Below, in pieces: positions 9,130 to 17,051 of a stretch of DNA of 45,507 nt. Every line of letters begins with the position of its first letter. Positions within the stretch are counted from its first letter, which is position 1. The position numbers were made by a program, and so were the translations under genes. The notes beneath the pieces were generated by a model. That model had not been told where the DNA came from, searched no databases, and was given only the letters and a program-made list of their open reading frames with translations. Source of the stretch: an uncultured Paraglaciecola sp. (lineage in GTDB: Bacteria; Pseudomonadota; Gammaproteobacteria; Enterobacterales; Alteromonadaceae); the NCBI RefSeq assembly GCF_913058035.1, contig NZ_CAJXPA010000014.1, forward strand, positions 1 to 45,507, read 5' to 3'.

Positions 9130-9273
9130 TTGTTGTCTCTTTAATCTGTATTTTTAAGTGGAATAAAAAAAATAGGGATATCAAGTTAAATAATTGAGGA
9201 ACACTAAGGCTAAAAGTGTGTCGATTGATACATTAATCAACATATTTGAATGAGTAAAATAGGTTGTCAAAGG

Positions 9274-10545
9274 CTAGGTTGCAATGCCGTTAAAAAAGAT
9301 ATGAAAGAAGTCTGCTGAGTCTCCTAAAACGTTATCTTCACCGATGGAGTCGCCAAGATCAGGAATTGACTCAATGGCACCTGCAATGATGTTTTCTGCT
9401 ACCAGTAAATCAACTTGTTTAATGCTTTTATCGTCTATGCCTAGTTGGATGATGTCGCCAAATAGGTCTCTTATTTTACTGGTAGTGATTTCCATTTCTT
9501 GTCTTTTTTCAATCTCTAAAGACCACATTCTGGCATATCGAATTAAAGGGCCTTGTTCACCTACCTGAATACTGAAGAGTTTTTGTGCTGCGTAAGCTAA
9601 TTTTTCTAAGCCATTGTTATCTATCGCTAATGAGTCTTCTAATACCTGACTTTCAATATTAATAGTACGCTCAAAACACTTGATAAGCAGATCATCTTTA
9701 TTTTTGATGTGGTAGTAAAAAGCACCTTTGGTAACACCTAGTGATTGAGCTAATTCATCTAAAGATGTGCCTTTAAATCCTTTTTGATTGAAGAATATCG
9801 AACCAACACGATAGAAGGCTTCCTGCTTTATTTTATTTTGTTGGTTTCTATCAAAGCCTGCAGGAGCCACTTGTTCTTTGGCAAGGTCAGTTACAGTAAA
9901 ACTTAATGCCGAGGTTTGATTATTTAAGCCATATTTAATGATAGATAACCATTGCAGGTAAGCGTCCTCTCGGCTTTCATCTTTAACTGAGTGCAACCAA
10001 ACAGGAAGCCAAAATATGGCACCCCATAGGGCACTAGCCGTCTTCGCGGGGTGCACGTTTTGAATACTGCCGTCGATTTGTCCTTGCTCCATTAACTGCA
10101 TCACTTGCATTACAAATGTGCGAATAAATTCAGAAATCTCTGTTTTATGTTGGCTTGATAAAGAGGATATTTCAGTGAAACCGGCCAGGTGACCGCGACT
10201 GCCATTAATAATGCCGTTTAAGCATTCGAAATTTAATCGCAGCAGGTGTTCTATTTTGTTCATTGCAGAGCCGTCAGTATCCTTTGAACTGGTTATCATG
10301 GCTTGCAGCTCAATACACGTGTTTAAGTAACATTGATGAACCAGCTCTTCTTTATTTTTTGCATAATAATAGAGACTGGTTTTAGTCAAATTAAGTTTGT
10401 CTGCAATTTGAATTAACGTTGTGCCGCGGGTGCCATAGACATTAAATAGCTCTGAAGCAGCAGATAATATCGTTTTGTACTTTTGATCATGCTGATTTGT
10501 TTTACTAAAAGGTGAGCTTATTTTTTTGTGGTGCAATGGGGGCAT
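9274..10545 (-). CDS. Double TetR-family regulator (two TetR modules in one protein)
   Basis: At 423 residues this is about twice the normal TetR length. Two complete TetR N-terminal helix-turn-helix domains are visible. The first (residues about 20-72) contains TTLIQIADKLNLTKTSLYYY; the second (about 238-290) contains TSLDELAQSLGVTKGAFYYH. Each is followed by about 130 residues of helical ligand/dimer domain (73-210 and 291-423). A single chain could therefore carry both halves of a binding unit, or form a four-domain dimer. It is divergent from the acyl-CoA ligase gene, and the spacer holds two related AAGTTCAA elements that also occur at 25179 and 25289. It is probably an acyl-CoA- or catabolite-responsive repressor of the island; the ligand is unknown. 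Confidence 0.88.
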   Translation of the reverse strand: MPPLHHKKISSPFSKTNQHDQKYKTILSAASELFNVYGTRGTTLIQIADKLNLTKTSLYYYAKNKEELVHQCYLNTCIELQAMITSSKDTDGSAMNKIEHLLRLNFECLNGIINGSRGHLAGFTEISSLSSQHKTEISEFIRTFVMQVMQLMEQGQIDGSIQNVHPAKTASALWGAIFWLPVWLHSVKDESREDAYLQWLSIIKYGLNNQTSALSFTVTDLAKEQVAPAGFDRNQQNKIKQEAFYRVGSIFFNQKGFKGTSLDELAQSLGVTKGAFYYHIKNKDDLLIKCFERTINIESQVLEDSLAIDNNGLEKLAYAAQKLFSIQVGEQGPLIRYARMWSLEIEKRQEMEITTSKIRDLFGDIIQLGIDDKSIKQVDLLVAENIIAGAIESIPDLGDSIGEDNVLGDSADFFHIFFNGIAT

Positions 10546-10573
10546 ATCTATCGTTTAGACCTAGTCAATAATT

Positions 10574-10591
10574 ATACTCAAAGTTCAATTT
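10574..10591 (+). promoter_or_regulatory. Candidate operator, AAGTTCAA-type, tetR side
   Basis: ATACTCAAAGTTCAATTT lies 29 bases upstream of the double-TetR start. It differs from the element at 10751 at only a few positions, and the same core is found twice in the 25080-25372 spacer. Probably bound by the neighbouring TetR protein (inference). Confidence 0.5.
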
Positions 10592-10750
10592 AAAGTGTAT
10601 GTTATCTACTTTAAATGCACAACGGCTAGGTTACATTAAGATATTTGTTTCTCATCTAAACACTTTTTGCTGACGATTTTTCTTCAAGAAATACCAAGAA
10701 CAGATAACAATTGATTAACTTTAATTTAAAGTATACTTGATAGTTATATA

Positions 10751-10771
10751 AACATACTGTAAGTTCAAATT
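10751..10771 (+). promoter_or_regulatory. Candidate operator, AAGTTCAA-type, acyl-CoA ligase side
   Basis: The 21 bases here, containing CATACTGTAAGTTCAAAT, are repeated exactly at 25289-25309 ahead of the GPH symporter. Exact identity over 21 bp in two otherwise unlike AT-rich spacers argues for a shared regulatory site. Confidence 0.6.
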
Positions 10772-10868
10772 ATTGAATTTTAGATCTTTAATTTCTAATT
10801 AAAGCGGTGTGGCGGTTATCGACTATTGCTTTGATATGGATTTGGTCATTTGCTGGAATGTAGAAACA

Positions 10869-12719
10869 ATGCTGCAAAATCAGGATATTTTTATTGATCA
10901 GGCCTCTGCGAAGTCAGTCGTTAAGGAAATTTATAATATTACAGCACCAAAAGGGGTCTTTGAGGTATTCAACAAGGAACGAAACGGTGTCACTTATCCC
11001 GCATTTTTAACATTACCCAATAATTTGGGAGACATGTTTAAAAAGGCTGCTGATGCACATGGGCAAGCGGATTTTTTGGTTTACCAAGATGAGCGTTATA
11101 GCTTTGAAACGTTATACCAACTAGCCCTATCTTTTCGTGAAGTGTTAAGAGTCCAATACAATATAAAAAGAGGCGATAAAGTGGTTATCGCTATGCGTAA
11201 TTATCCGGAATGGCTGGTTTCTTTCATGGGCATCACTATGCTTGGGGCTGTGGCTGTGCCTATTAATGCATGGTGGTCGCAACAAGAGTTGTTGCATGTT
11301 ATTCAGCATTCTCAGGCTTTTCTGGTGATAACAGACGATAAACGTTACAACATACTTCAAGCGTCACTTCAACAAATTAACCTGCCGTGTCTGATAGCTA
11401 GGCCCAATGAGCAACAAGGTAATGATCTGTGTTTGATGCGCAAAATCAAAAGTGTTACTGAGAAAAGTGTTACTGAGAAAAGTGTTACTGAGAAAAGTGT
11501 TGAAAAGAAAAGTGTTGAAAAGAAAAGTGTTGAAAAGAAAAGTGTTATCGCAAGTCACACCCAAAACAAAACCTGTACTAACTCCACTACAGCTAAAATT
11601 TCATCAGATGATGTTCTGCCTAACGATACTGCCAGTATATTTTATACCTCTGGTTCTACCGGTTTCCCCAAAGGTGCAGTTTCCACTCATGAAAGTATAT
11701 TAACCGCCTTAAATACCTGGCTTATGCTGGGGGCCGCCGCGGGTATAGCGAATGGTACTGCGAATGTTGAGCCTGCATATCCTCCAGCGGCATTGATGAC
11801 AGTGCCGCTATTCCATGTGACGGGTTGCCACACTTTGTTTTTGTTATCCATGTTGATTGGTCGTAAAACAATAATGATGCCTTATTGGGATGCTGAGCTG
11901 GCTTTAATACTTATCGAAAAAGAACGCGTGACATATTTTAATGGTGTGCCCACTATGTCTATGGAGTTGATGAATCATCCACAAAAACACCAATATGATT
12001 TAACGTCATTATTGGACATTTGTGCGGGTGGCGCGGCAAGAGCACCCGAACATGTTCGAAAAATATGTCAGTCGTTTGCCCAAGGTAACCCTAGCTGTGG
12101 ATATGGCCTAACTGAAACCAATGCATTGGGCGCAGTCAATGGTCCAGTTGAGTATTTAGCCAAACCAACAAGTGCGGGTTTACCTACGCCGCCTATTGTC
12201 GACGTGCAGATTTTTAACGATACTAATCAATCATTGCCTCAAGGCCAGATTGGTGAAATTGCGATAAAAAGTATTGCTAATATTAGTGGTTATTGGCGAG
12301 ATGATGCGGCGACAGACGCTGCTTTTTCAAATGGGTATTTTAAGACAGGTGATCTTGGGTTTTTAGATGAAGACGGATTTATTTATATTGTGGACAGGAT
12401 CAAGGATATTATTATTCGAGGTGGTGAAAACATATCTTGTTTAGAGGTTGAATCTGCACTGTATCAGCACCCTAAAATTATTGAAACCTCAGTGTTTGCT
12501 TTACCAGATGATCGTTTGGGAGAACAGCCTGGGGCAATTGTCTACGTTAAAAGTATGGCAGAAATTGACGAAGACAGTCTAAAGTTGTTTCTTATAGATT
12601 TGATTGCTCACTTTAAAGTGCCAAGTAAAATTTGGTTGGTGGAGCAAAAGTTACCCCGCCTAGGGTCGGGTAAAATCGACAAACGAGGGTTAAAAGCCCA
12701 TTATCAAAATTTGGTTTAA
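10869..12719 (+). CDS. Acyl-CoA synthetase (AMP-forming ligase) with an internal repeat tract
   Basis: An adenylate-forming ligase of 616 residues from ATG 10869; the frame opens at GTG 10809, but the extra 20 residues look atypical. It activates a carboxylic acid to acyl-AMP and then acyl-CoA. Motifs: P-loop IFYTSGSTGFPKGAVS, adenine motif GYGLTETNALG, YFKTGDLGFLDEDGFIYIVD, hinge region DRIKDIIIRGGENIS, and catalytic Lys in LPRLGSGKIDKRG. Between the N-terminal domain and the P-loop (residues about 194-225) is an inserted run of three SVTEK and three SVEKK units. The gene is divergent from the double TetR and is followed 35 bases later by a MaoC hydratase and then an SDR. The most likely role is CoA activation of an acid released in the island's pathway, feeding beta-oxidation. 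Confidence 0.92.
   Translation: MLQNQDIFIDQASAKSVVKEIYNITAPKGVFEVFNKERNGVTYPAFLTLPNNLGDMFKKAADAHGQADFLVYQDERYSFETLYQLALSFREVLRVQYNIKRGDKVVIAMRNYPEWLVSFMGITMLGAVAVPINAWWSQQELLHVIQHSQAFLVITDDKRYNILQASLQQINLPCLIARPNEQQGNDLCLMRKIKSVTEKSVTEKSVTEKSVEKKSVEKKSVEKKSVIASHTQNKTCTNSTTAKISSDDVLPNDTASIFYTSGSTGFPKGAVSTHESILTALNTWLMLGAAAGIANGTANVEPAYPPAALMTVPLFHVTGCHTLFLLSMLIGRKTIMMPYWDAELALILIEKERVTYFNGVPTMSMELMNHPQKHQYDLTSLLDICAGGAARAPEHVRKICQSFAQGNPSCGYGLTETNALGAVNGPVEYLAKPTSAGLPTPPIVDVQIFNDTNQSLPQGQIGEIAIKSIANISGYWRDDAATDAAFSNGYFKTGDLGFLDEDGFIYIVDRIKDIIIRGGENISCLEVESALYQHPKIIETSVFALPDDRLGEQPGAIVYVKSMAEIDEDSLKLFLIDLIAHFKVPSKIWLVEQKLPRLGSGKIDKRGLKAHYQNLV
11448..11546 (+). repeat. 15-bp tandem repeat inside the acyl-CoA ligase gene
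   Basis: Six 15-bp units run in frame: three of AAAAGTGTTACTGAG and three of AAAAGTGTTGAAAAG, then a partial unit. They encode SVTEK x3 and SVEKK x3. The unit is a multiple of three, so copy changes keep the frame. The tract falls in a surface region just before the P-loop domain. Confidence 0.9.
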
Positions 12720-12753
12720 GCATTCAACAATCGAACAGATATAGGATTTTTCT

Positions 12754-13218
12754 ATGGCAATTACAACGCAAGCACAACACTTAACTGACTATATTGGGAA
12801 AGAAACCGGTTTGTCACGATGGTTTACTATTACTCAAGAGCAAATAGATACCTTTGCTGATGCGACTCACGATCATCAATTTATTCATATTGATCCCGTT
12901 AAGGCAAAGCAGACACCTTTTGGCAGCACTATTGCCCATGGCTTTTTATCCCTATCTTTGTTGTCGGCCGTTGCCTATGACGCTGGGATTAATATTGAAA
13001 ATACTCTGATGGGATTAAACTATGGTTTTGATAAAATTCGTTTTTTACAGCCTGTAAACGTCAATAGCAAAATTCGGGGACATATGCTGTTGGTTAACGT
13101 GTTTGAAAAAAGACCTGGGCAATTCTTGCTTTCTTGGGATGTGACTATTGAGATTGATTCGTCGGACAAACCAGCACTGACTGCACAATGGCTAACTATG
13201 ACCATCATTAATCCGTAA
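12754..13218 (+). CDS. MaoC-like (R)-specific enoyl-CoA hydratase
   Basis: A 154-residue hotdog-fold hydratase that adds water to trans-2-enoyl-CoA. The hydratase-2 motif reads DHQFIHIDPVKAKQTPFG followed by STIAHGFLSLSLL, giving the Asp/His dyad (residues about 43-50) and the conserved IAHG. Length is typical for single-domain PhaJ/NodN-like enzymes. It lies between the acyl-CoA ligase (35 bases before) and an SDR similar to the dehydrogenase part of peroxisomal multifunctional enzyme type 2 (90 bases after). Hydratase 2 paired with that SDR type is the known arrangement for the (R)-hydroxyacyl-CoA route of beta-oxidation, which I infer here. Confidence 0.9.
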   Translation: MAITTQAQHLTDYIGKETGLSRWFTITQEQIDTFADATHDHQFIHIDPVKAKQTPFGSTIAHGFLSLSLLSAVAYDAGINIENTLMGLNYGFDKIRFLQPVNVNSKIRGHMLLVNVFEKRPGQFLLSWDVTIEIDSSDKPALTAQWLTMTIINP

Positions 13219-13242
13219 AATACTCGTACGTTCGCCTTATCG

Positions 13243-13294
13243 ATTAGCTCTTTCCATTAGCTCTTCACATTAACCCTTTACATTAACCCTTTAA
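13243..13294 (+). repeat. Four 13-bp tandem repeats in the MaoC-SDR spacer
   Basis: Four head-to-tail units: ATTAGCTCTTTCC, ATTAGCTCTTCAC, ATTAACCCTTTAC and ATTAACCCTTTAA. They fill most of the 90-base spacer, just before the SDR ribosome site. No protein reading or known regulatory motif is recognised. Confidence 0.8.
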
Positions 13295-13308
13295 TATTTG
13301 AGAACCTT

Positions 13309-14229
13309 ATGACAATTAGATACGACAACCAAGTAGCAATAGTGACAGGCGCAGGCGCAGGTTTAGGCCGCTCTCACGCATTGGCTTTGGCAGCAAGAGG
13401 TGCAAAAGTGGTGGTCAATGATTTGGCTGCAACAGATGGAACATTGTCTGAGGGTTCGTTAGCCGTAGTAGCTGAAATTGAAAAGGCGGGTGGCGAAGCG
13501 ATAGCAAATGGAGCCAATGTTGCCAATATGGAACAAGTGCAGACCATGGTGGATCAGACCATGGAAAAATGGGGCCGTATTGATATTTTAGTTAATAATG
13601 CCGGCATATTGAGGGACAAATCCTTTGCAAATATGCCCATAGAAGACTTTAAACTGGTGATTGATGTGCATCTCATAGGGTCTGCTAATTGCAGTAAAGC
13701 TGTTTGGGGGATCATGAAGCAACAAAACTACGGACGCATAGTCATGACCACTTCGTCTTCGGGATTATACGGTAACTTTGGTCAAGCCAACTACGGTGCA
13801 GCTAAAATGGCAGTGGTAGGGTTAATGAATACCTTATGTATCGAAGGGCAAAAAAATAATATTCAAGTCAATTGTTTATCACCTACAGCCCGAACAGCTA
13901 TGACAGAAGAGCTGATTAAAGACAAACGTGTATTGGAACTGATGACAGTAGAATCGGTTACTACTGGGTTGTTAGCGTTAGTGGCTAACAACGCACCTAA
14001 TCGCACTATTTTGGGATGCGGAGCAGGGGGATATGCCAGAGCTGTCATCAAAGAAACTGACGGTATTTATTTATCGCCCGAGCAACAAACACCAGAAAAC
14101 CTATTAGCCAGTTGGGATACCCTTGAAGACCAAACTAATGCAGAAGAGCTGAAAGCTGGTTGGATGCAAACTAACAAATATGTCGCTAAAGCGGCGGCCT
14201 CGTTGGGTGTGGATTTGAGCCCTAAATGA
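13309..14229 (+). CDS. SDR, (3R)-hydroxyacyl-CoA dehydrogenase-like
   Basis: A 306-residue SDR resembling the dehydrogenase domain of peroxisomal multifunctional enzyme type 2 (HSD17B4). Motifs: AIVTGAGAGLGRSHALALAA near residues 10-29, VNDLA, ILVNNAGILRDKSFANM, and the active site SSSGLYGNFGQANYGAAKMA with Ser and YxxxK. The long C-terminus (about 60 residues beyond a minimal SDR) is usual for this subgroup. With the upstream MaoC hydratase it could convert 2-enoyl-CoA to 3-ketoacyl-CoA through the R-hydroxy intermediate, ready for thiolysis by the thiolase at 38860. The gene ends the ligase-hydratase-SDR unit and is followed by a hairpin. Confidence 0.9.
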   Translation: MTIRYDNQVAIVTGAGAGLGRSHALALAARGAKVVVNDLAATDGTLSEGSLAVVAEIEKAGGEAIANGANVANMEQVQTMVDQTMEKWGRIDILVNNAGILRDKSFANMPIEDFKLVIDVHLIGSANCSKAVWGIMKQQNYGRIVMTTSSSGLYGNFGQANYGAAKMAVVGLMNTLCIEGQKNNIQVNCLSPTARTAMTEELIKDKRVLELMTVESVTTGLLALVANNAPNRTILGCGAGGYARAVIKETDGIYLSPEQQTPENLLASWDTLEDQTNAEELKAGWMQTNKYVAKAAASLGVDLSPK

Positions 14230-14278
14230 ACGGCTGTATTACACAAATGATATCGAAATAAATAGCTTGATTATCAAG

Positions 14279-14303
14279 ATGCCAGAATTAAAACCTCTGG
14301 CAT
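14279..14303 (+). terminator. Hairpin after the SDR gene
   Basis: ATGCCAGA (14279-14286) and TCTGGCAT (14296-14303) form a perfect 8-bp stem with a 9-base loop, 50 bases after the SDR stop. No T-run follows, so a weak terminator at most. Confidence 0.4.
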
Positions 14304-14449
14304 AATTCACAAAAGCTGTTTTGTACCCACCAACATGTATCACTTTTTATAAGGCAGGTGAAGGTACATTCATCATAAAACTCTAACATAATGCGACCTC
14401 ACTCCAAGCGCTTCAAAGTAAGCGTTTTATGAACAACAGGGCTTATACT

Positions 14450-14970
14450 ATGAATAATTTATTTTCGGTTGCTGGAAAAGTCGCAGTGGTTACCAGTGGT
14501 TGAAGCGGAATAGGCGCAATGATTGCCCGTGGCTTTGTTGAAAACGGCGTTAAAACCTGCATCACCGCGCGCTAATTTGAGCAGCCACAGCAAACCGCCG
14601 CTGAATTATCCGTTTTTGGTGTTTGCATAGCCATTCAATCTGATTTATCAACCATGGCTGGGGTTGATCCTTTTGCAGATGAGATGCTGATCAATAATTC
14701 AGGTGCATTAAGGGATCGCGGCTTGAAGAATTTCCCGAGTCGGGTTGGGATAAGGCCATGGATTTAAATGTGAAATCTATTTCCTTTCTAGCAAACTTTT
14801 ATTACCGACATTACGATTCGCTGGAAAAGCTAATGAACCTTCACGTATCGTGAATATTGTATCGGTCAATGGGATCACCTATCCGCGCATGAACAATTAT
14901 TATTAATCGACTACCAAAGCGGCTGTCATTCAAATGACACGGCATACGGCAGCACTGATGTAATGGCACT
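14450..14970 (+). pseudogene. Decayed SDR pseudogene
   Basis: From ATG 14450 the translation starts as a clear SDR: LFSVAGKVAVVTSG, then an in-frame TGA (14501-14503, codon 18), then SGIGAMIARGFVENGVKT and ITAR followed by another stop. Later pieces of the fold are still readable (AIQSDLSTMAGVD, LINNSGALRDRG, then scattered fragments around 14840-14940), but they lie in different frames with further stops. The gene has therefore suffered several substitutions and indels. The opening resembles RhlG/gluconate-5-dehydrogenase-type SDRs. The stretch 14971-15076 holds nothing I recognise. This is an old, non-functional paralogue and a sign of reductive turnover within the island. Confidence 0.8.
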
Positions 14971-15076
14971 TTTGGATCTTAAATAGTCGGCCTCATCAGC
15001 CAACGAAAACTGCCATCGAGCTATCCCTTGCATGCCATTTATATCCAAATTTGATGAAAGTCTTTGATGACAATTT

Positions 15077-16051
15077 TTAATTCCGCTTATTTGCTTTCAA
15101 CGTTCTGATGATCCCATCGTTGACCTTTTCCCAGAACTTATTTGAATCGGCATGTTGGTATTCAAAAAAACCTTTACCGGTTTTAACGCCCAGATCGCCT
15201 TGTTGGACTTTATCGCGGATGCGTTGGTGCGATCTATAATTTGGGTCATCAAACGCCTCAGCGAGATACTCCCCAACATTAGCGATTGAATCAAGCCCGA
15301 CCATGTCCATGAATTGAATGGGTCCTACGCTAGGCAGTCTCAGCCCAAAGCCGTTTTTGACGACATTATCGATCTCCTCGGCGGTGGCAATTTCCGCATC
15401 CATCAGGCCCATGGCTGCTCCGATCAGTGCCCCTTGGAGAATATTATGGATGAAACCGGGGGTGTCTTTGCAGATCACGGGGTGTTTTCCCATCTCCTGA
15501 AACAGCGTCATTGCTTTTTCTTCTGTCGCTTTGGCGGTCTGCACACCAGACACAAGCTCCACCAAAGGACTTAAATGACCAGGGATGGTCCAGTGCGCAG
15601 TGATTGCTCTTTGGGGATATTTCATCTGCTCGGCAATGCGAGTAATACTCATGGAAGAGGTATTAGAGGCGATGATCACCTCCGGGGCACAGAGCTTGTC
15701 GCAGCGGGTAAAAAGCGCTTTTTTTTGAGCCATATCCTCAGGAATGACCTCCATGATGAAGTCTGCCTTGGAAATGGCGGCATCCCAATCCATTGAGCGA
15801 TTGATACGCTGCAGCGCACTCTGAGCCTGCTCTTTATCGAGGAGACCGCCTGCGACCATCTGCATACAATTGGCTTCTGCTCTTTTTGCCGCCTTTACCA
15901 GTTGCGTCTCAAAAAGATCCACTGCCGTAACGTCATACCCTGCGATAGCAAACGTAAGGGCGATGTCGACTCCCATGACTCCCTGCCCCAAAATGGTCAC
16001 TTGCTGAATGTTTTTGTTTTTAATCGCAGCTTGGCTATCTTGTTGATTCAT
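15077..16051 (-). CDS. 3-hydroxyacyl-CoA dehydrogenase (copy 1)
   Basis: A 324-residue NAD-dependent 3-hydroxyacyl-CoA dehydrogenase. The N-terminal Rossmann motif is VTILGQGVMGVDIALTFAIA, with VDLFETQ after the second strand. SNTSSMSITRIAEQM and the His region TAHWTIPGHLSPLVELVSG mark the active site; the usual HFFNP reads AHWTIPG. The C-terminal domain has KDTPGFIHNILQGALIGAAM and ends with a GKGFFEY motif. It is 50 bases downstream of an acetoacetate-decarboxylase-like gene, a pairing repeated at 17052-19042. Sampled rows in this gene run at about 50-55% GC, against about 40-45% around it, which suggests separate acquisition. Confidence 0.9.
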   Translation of the reverse strand: MNQQDSQAAIKNKNIQQVTILGQGVMGVDIALTFAIAGYDVTAVDLFETQLVKAAKRAEANCMQMVAGGLLDKEQAQSALQRINRSMDWDAAISKADFIMEVIPEDMAQKKALFTRCDKLCAPEVIIASNTSSMSITRIAEQMKYPQRAITAHWTIPGHLSPLVELVSGVQTAKATEEKAMTLFQEMGKHPVICKDTPGFIHNILQGALIGAAMGLMDAEIATAEEIDNVVKNGFGLRLPSVGPIQFMDMVGLDSIANVGEYLAEAFDDPNYRSHQRIRDKVQQGDLGVKTGKGFFEYQHADSNKFWEKVNDGIIRTLKANKRN

Positions 16052-16101
16052 TTTTATTAATCTCTTTTTAGGGGTTGATGCTATCAGCCCTATAACAAAG
16101 G

Positions 16102-16905
16102 CTATTTTAACTCTCGAATGAGTTTTCCAGCTGGCTCCAGTTCTGTGGTGCCTTTGGTAACGGCCGTGTAAATAACCCCCAGATTTGGCAAATCCGCCAA
16201 AGCATTAATAATGTGAAATTGTGTTGGATTTTGCTCCCAGCTTAGGTGCTCCCAGTGAACCTCTCCCTGTCCAAGCCAAACCTCTGTGGCGATATTCTCA
16301 GATGGGAAAAGGGTGGGGTAACTCACTGCGGGGCCAACGCCATTTGGATTCGGGATGTATTTGTATCCCATCCAATTGTCTTTTCCCTGCATCGACTTTT
16401 TCGCTTCAGCAATATCTTTTTCACTCAGGGGGGTAAGATTATCGGCGCTTATTTTGAGAATTTGGTTGCCAAAATGGCTGGCATTGGCCCGCCACTGACC
16501 ATTGCTAATCTGGTGATCAGGTATATCCGCATAGATTTTGGGGATCCCCTTAATTTCACGACCGGTTAGGATAGGATCGGTAAGGTTTTCCCACATAGCC
16601 AGGGTTAAAGCCCCTTCCAATTGGTCCTCTTTGCCCTTGAACTTCACCGAAGCATTGACGCCGATCAGGTTATAAGACCGGCCGGCCAGCCATTCAACCC
16701 CTTTGTTGCAGGCATATGAAACAGTAATAATCGGCAATTCCCCCACCTCAAATGGCGCCGGAATATATTTAGCAAGCTGCTCGCGGTCGGTGAGATAAGA
16801 GACAATAATGCTGGTGACATCGTTATATTTTCTGCCTATCACCTTGCGAGGAATAGGGCCGAAAAAAACGGGCATGAGATATTCTTCATTTGGATCAAAA
16901 AACAT
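16102..16905 (-). CDS. Acetoacetate decarboxylase-like protein (copy 1)
   Basis: A 267-residue member of the acetoacetate decarboxylase superfamily. I chose ATG 16905 over GTG 16914 because it aligns with copy 2 (MFFDPNEEYLMPVFFG against MFTPSPNKLYTMPAHFG). The family core is clear: AKYIPAPFEVGELPIITVSY, VNASVKFKGK, WENLTDPILTGREIKGIPK. The Lys in GIPK matches the Schiff-base Lys of authentic Adc, but the next residue is Ile where Clostridium Adc has a second Lys (PKK). The beta-keto-acid decarboxylase reaction is therefore not assured; related superfamily members are aldolase-dehydratases or other imine enzymes. Probably co-transcribed with the dehydrogenase copy 1 just downstream. Confidence 0.85.
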   Translation of the reverse strand: MFFDPNEEYLMPVFFGPIPRKVIGRKYNDVTSIIVSYLTDREQLAKYIPAPFEVGELPIITVSYACNKGVEWLAGRSYNLIGVNASVKFKGKEDQLEGALTLAMWENLTDPILTGREIKGIPKIYADIPDHQISNGQWRANASHFGNQILKISADNLTPLSEKDIAEAKKSMQGKDNWMGYKYIPNPNGVGPAVSYPTLFPSENIATEVWLGQGEVHWEHLSWEQNPTQFHIINALADLPNLGVIYTAVTKGTTELEPAGKLIRELK

Positions 16906-17051
16906 GATAATCACCCATCATTTTATTGTGATAAATATTTTTAAGGAAAGCTTGCATTACAAGTATTCTCCTATGGCGCTAACGCCCTCAAAGTGCCATA
17001 GAAACTCCGAATCAAGATTAGGCACAATCATTAAAACTTATGCCCGCTTAG

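Noticed and set aside
9224-9240. TTGAT-ACATTA-ATCAA hairpin after the double TetR gene
   Set aside because: Only 5 bp of AT-rich stem; too weak to call a terminator.
11364-11564. Minus-strand repeat protein with FLFNTFLFNT pattern
   Set aside because: It is the antisense reading of the 15-bp repeat in the acyl-CoA ligase, with no start context of its own.
12657-12672. Another CCTAGG hexamer (CCGCCTAGGGTCGGG)
   Set aside because: It lies within the ligase coding sequence, lacks the TGTC/GACA arms, and encodes conserved residues.
16246-16569. Plus-strand frame opposite the decarboxylase-like gene
   Set aside because: Antisense shadow caused by higher GC; the minus-strand frame has full-length similarity to its paralogue.
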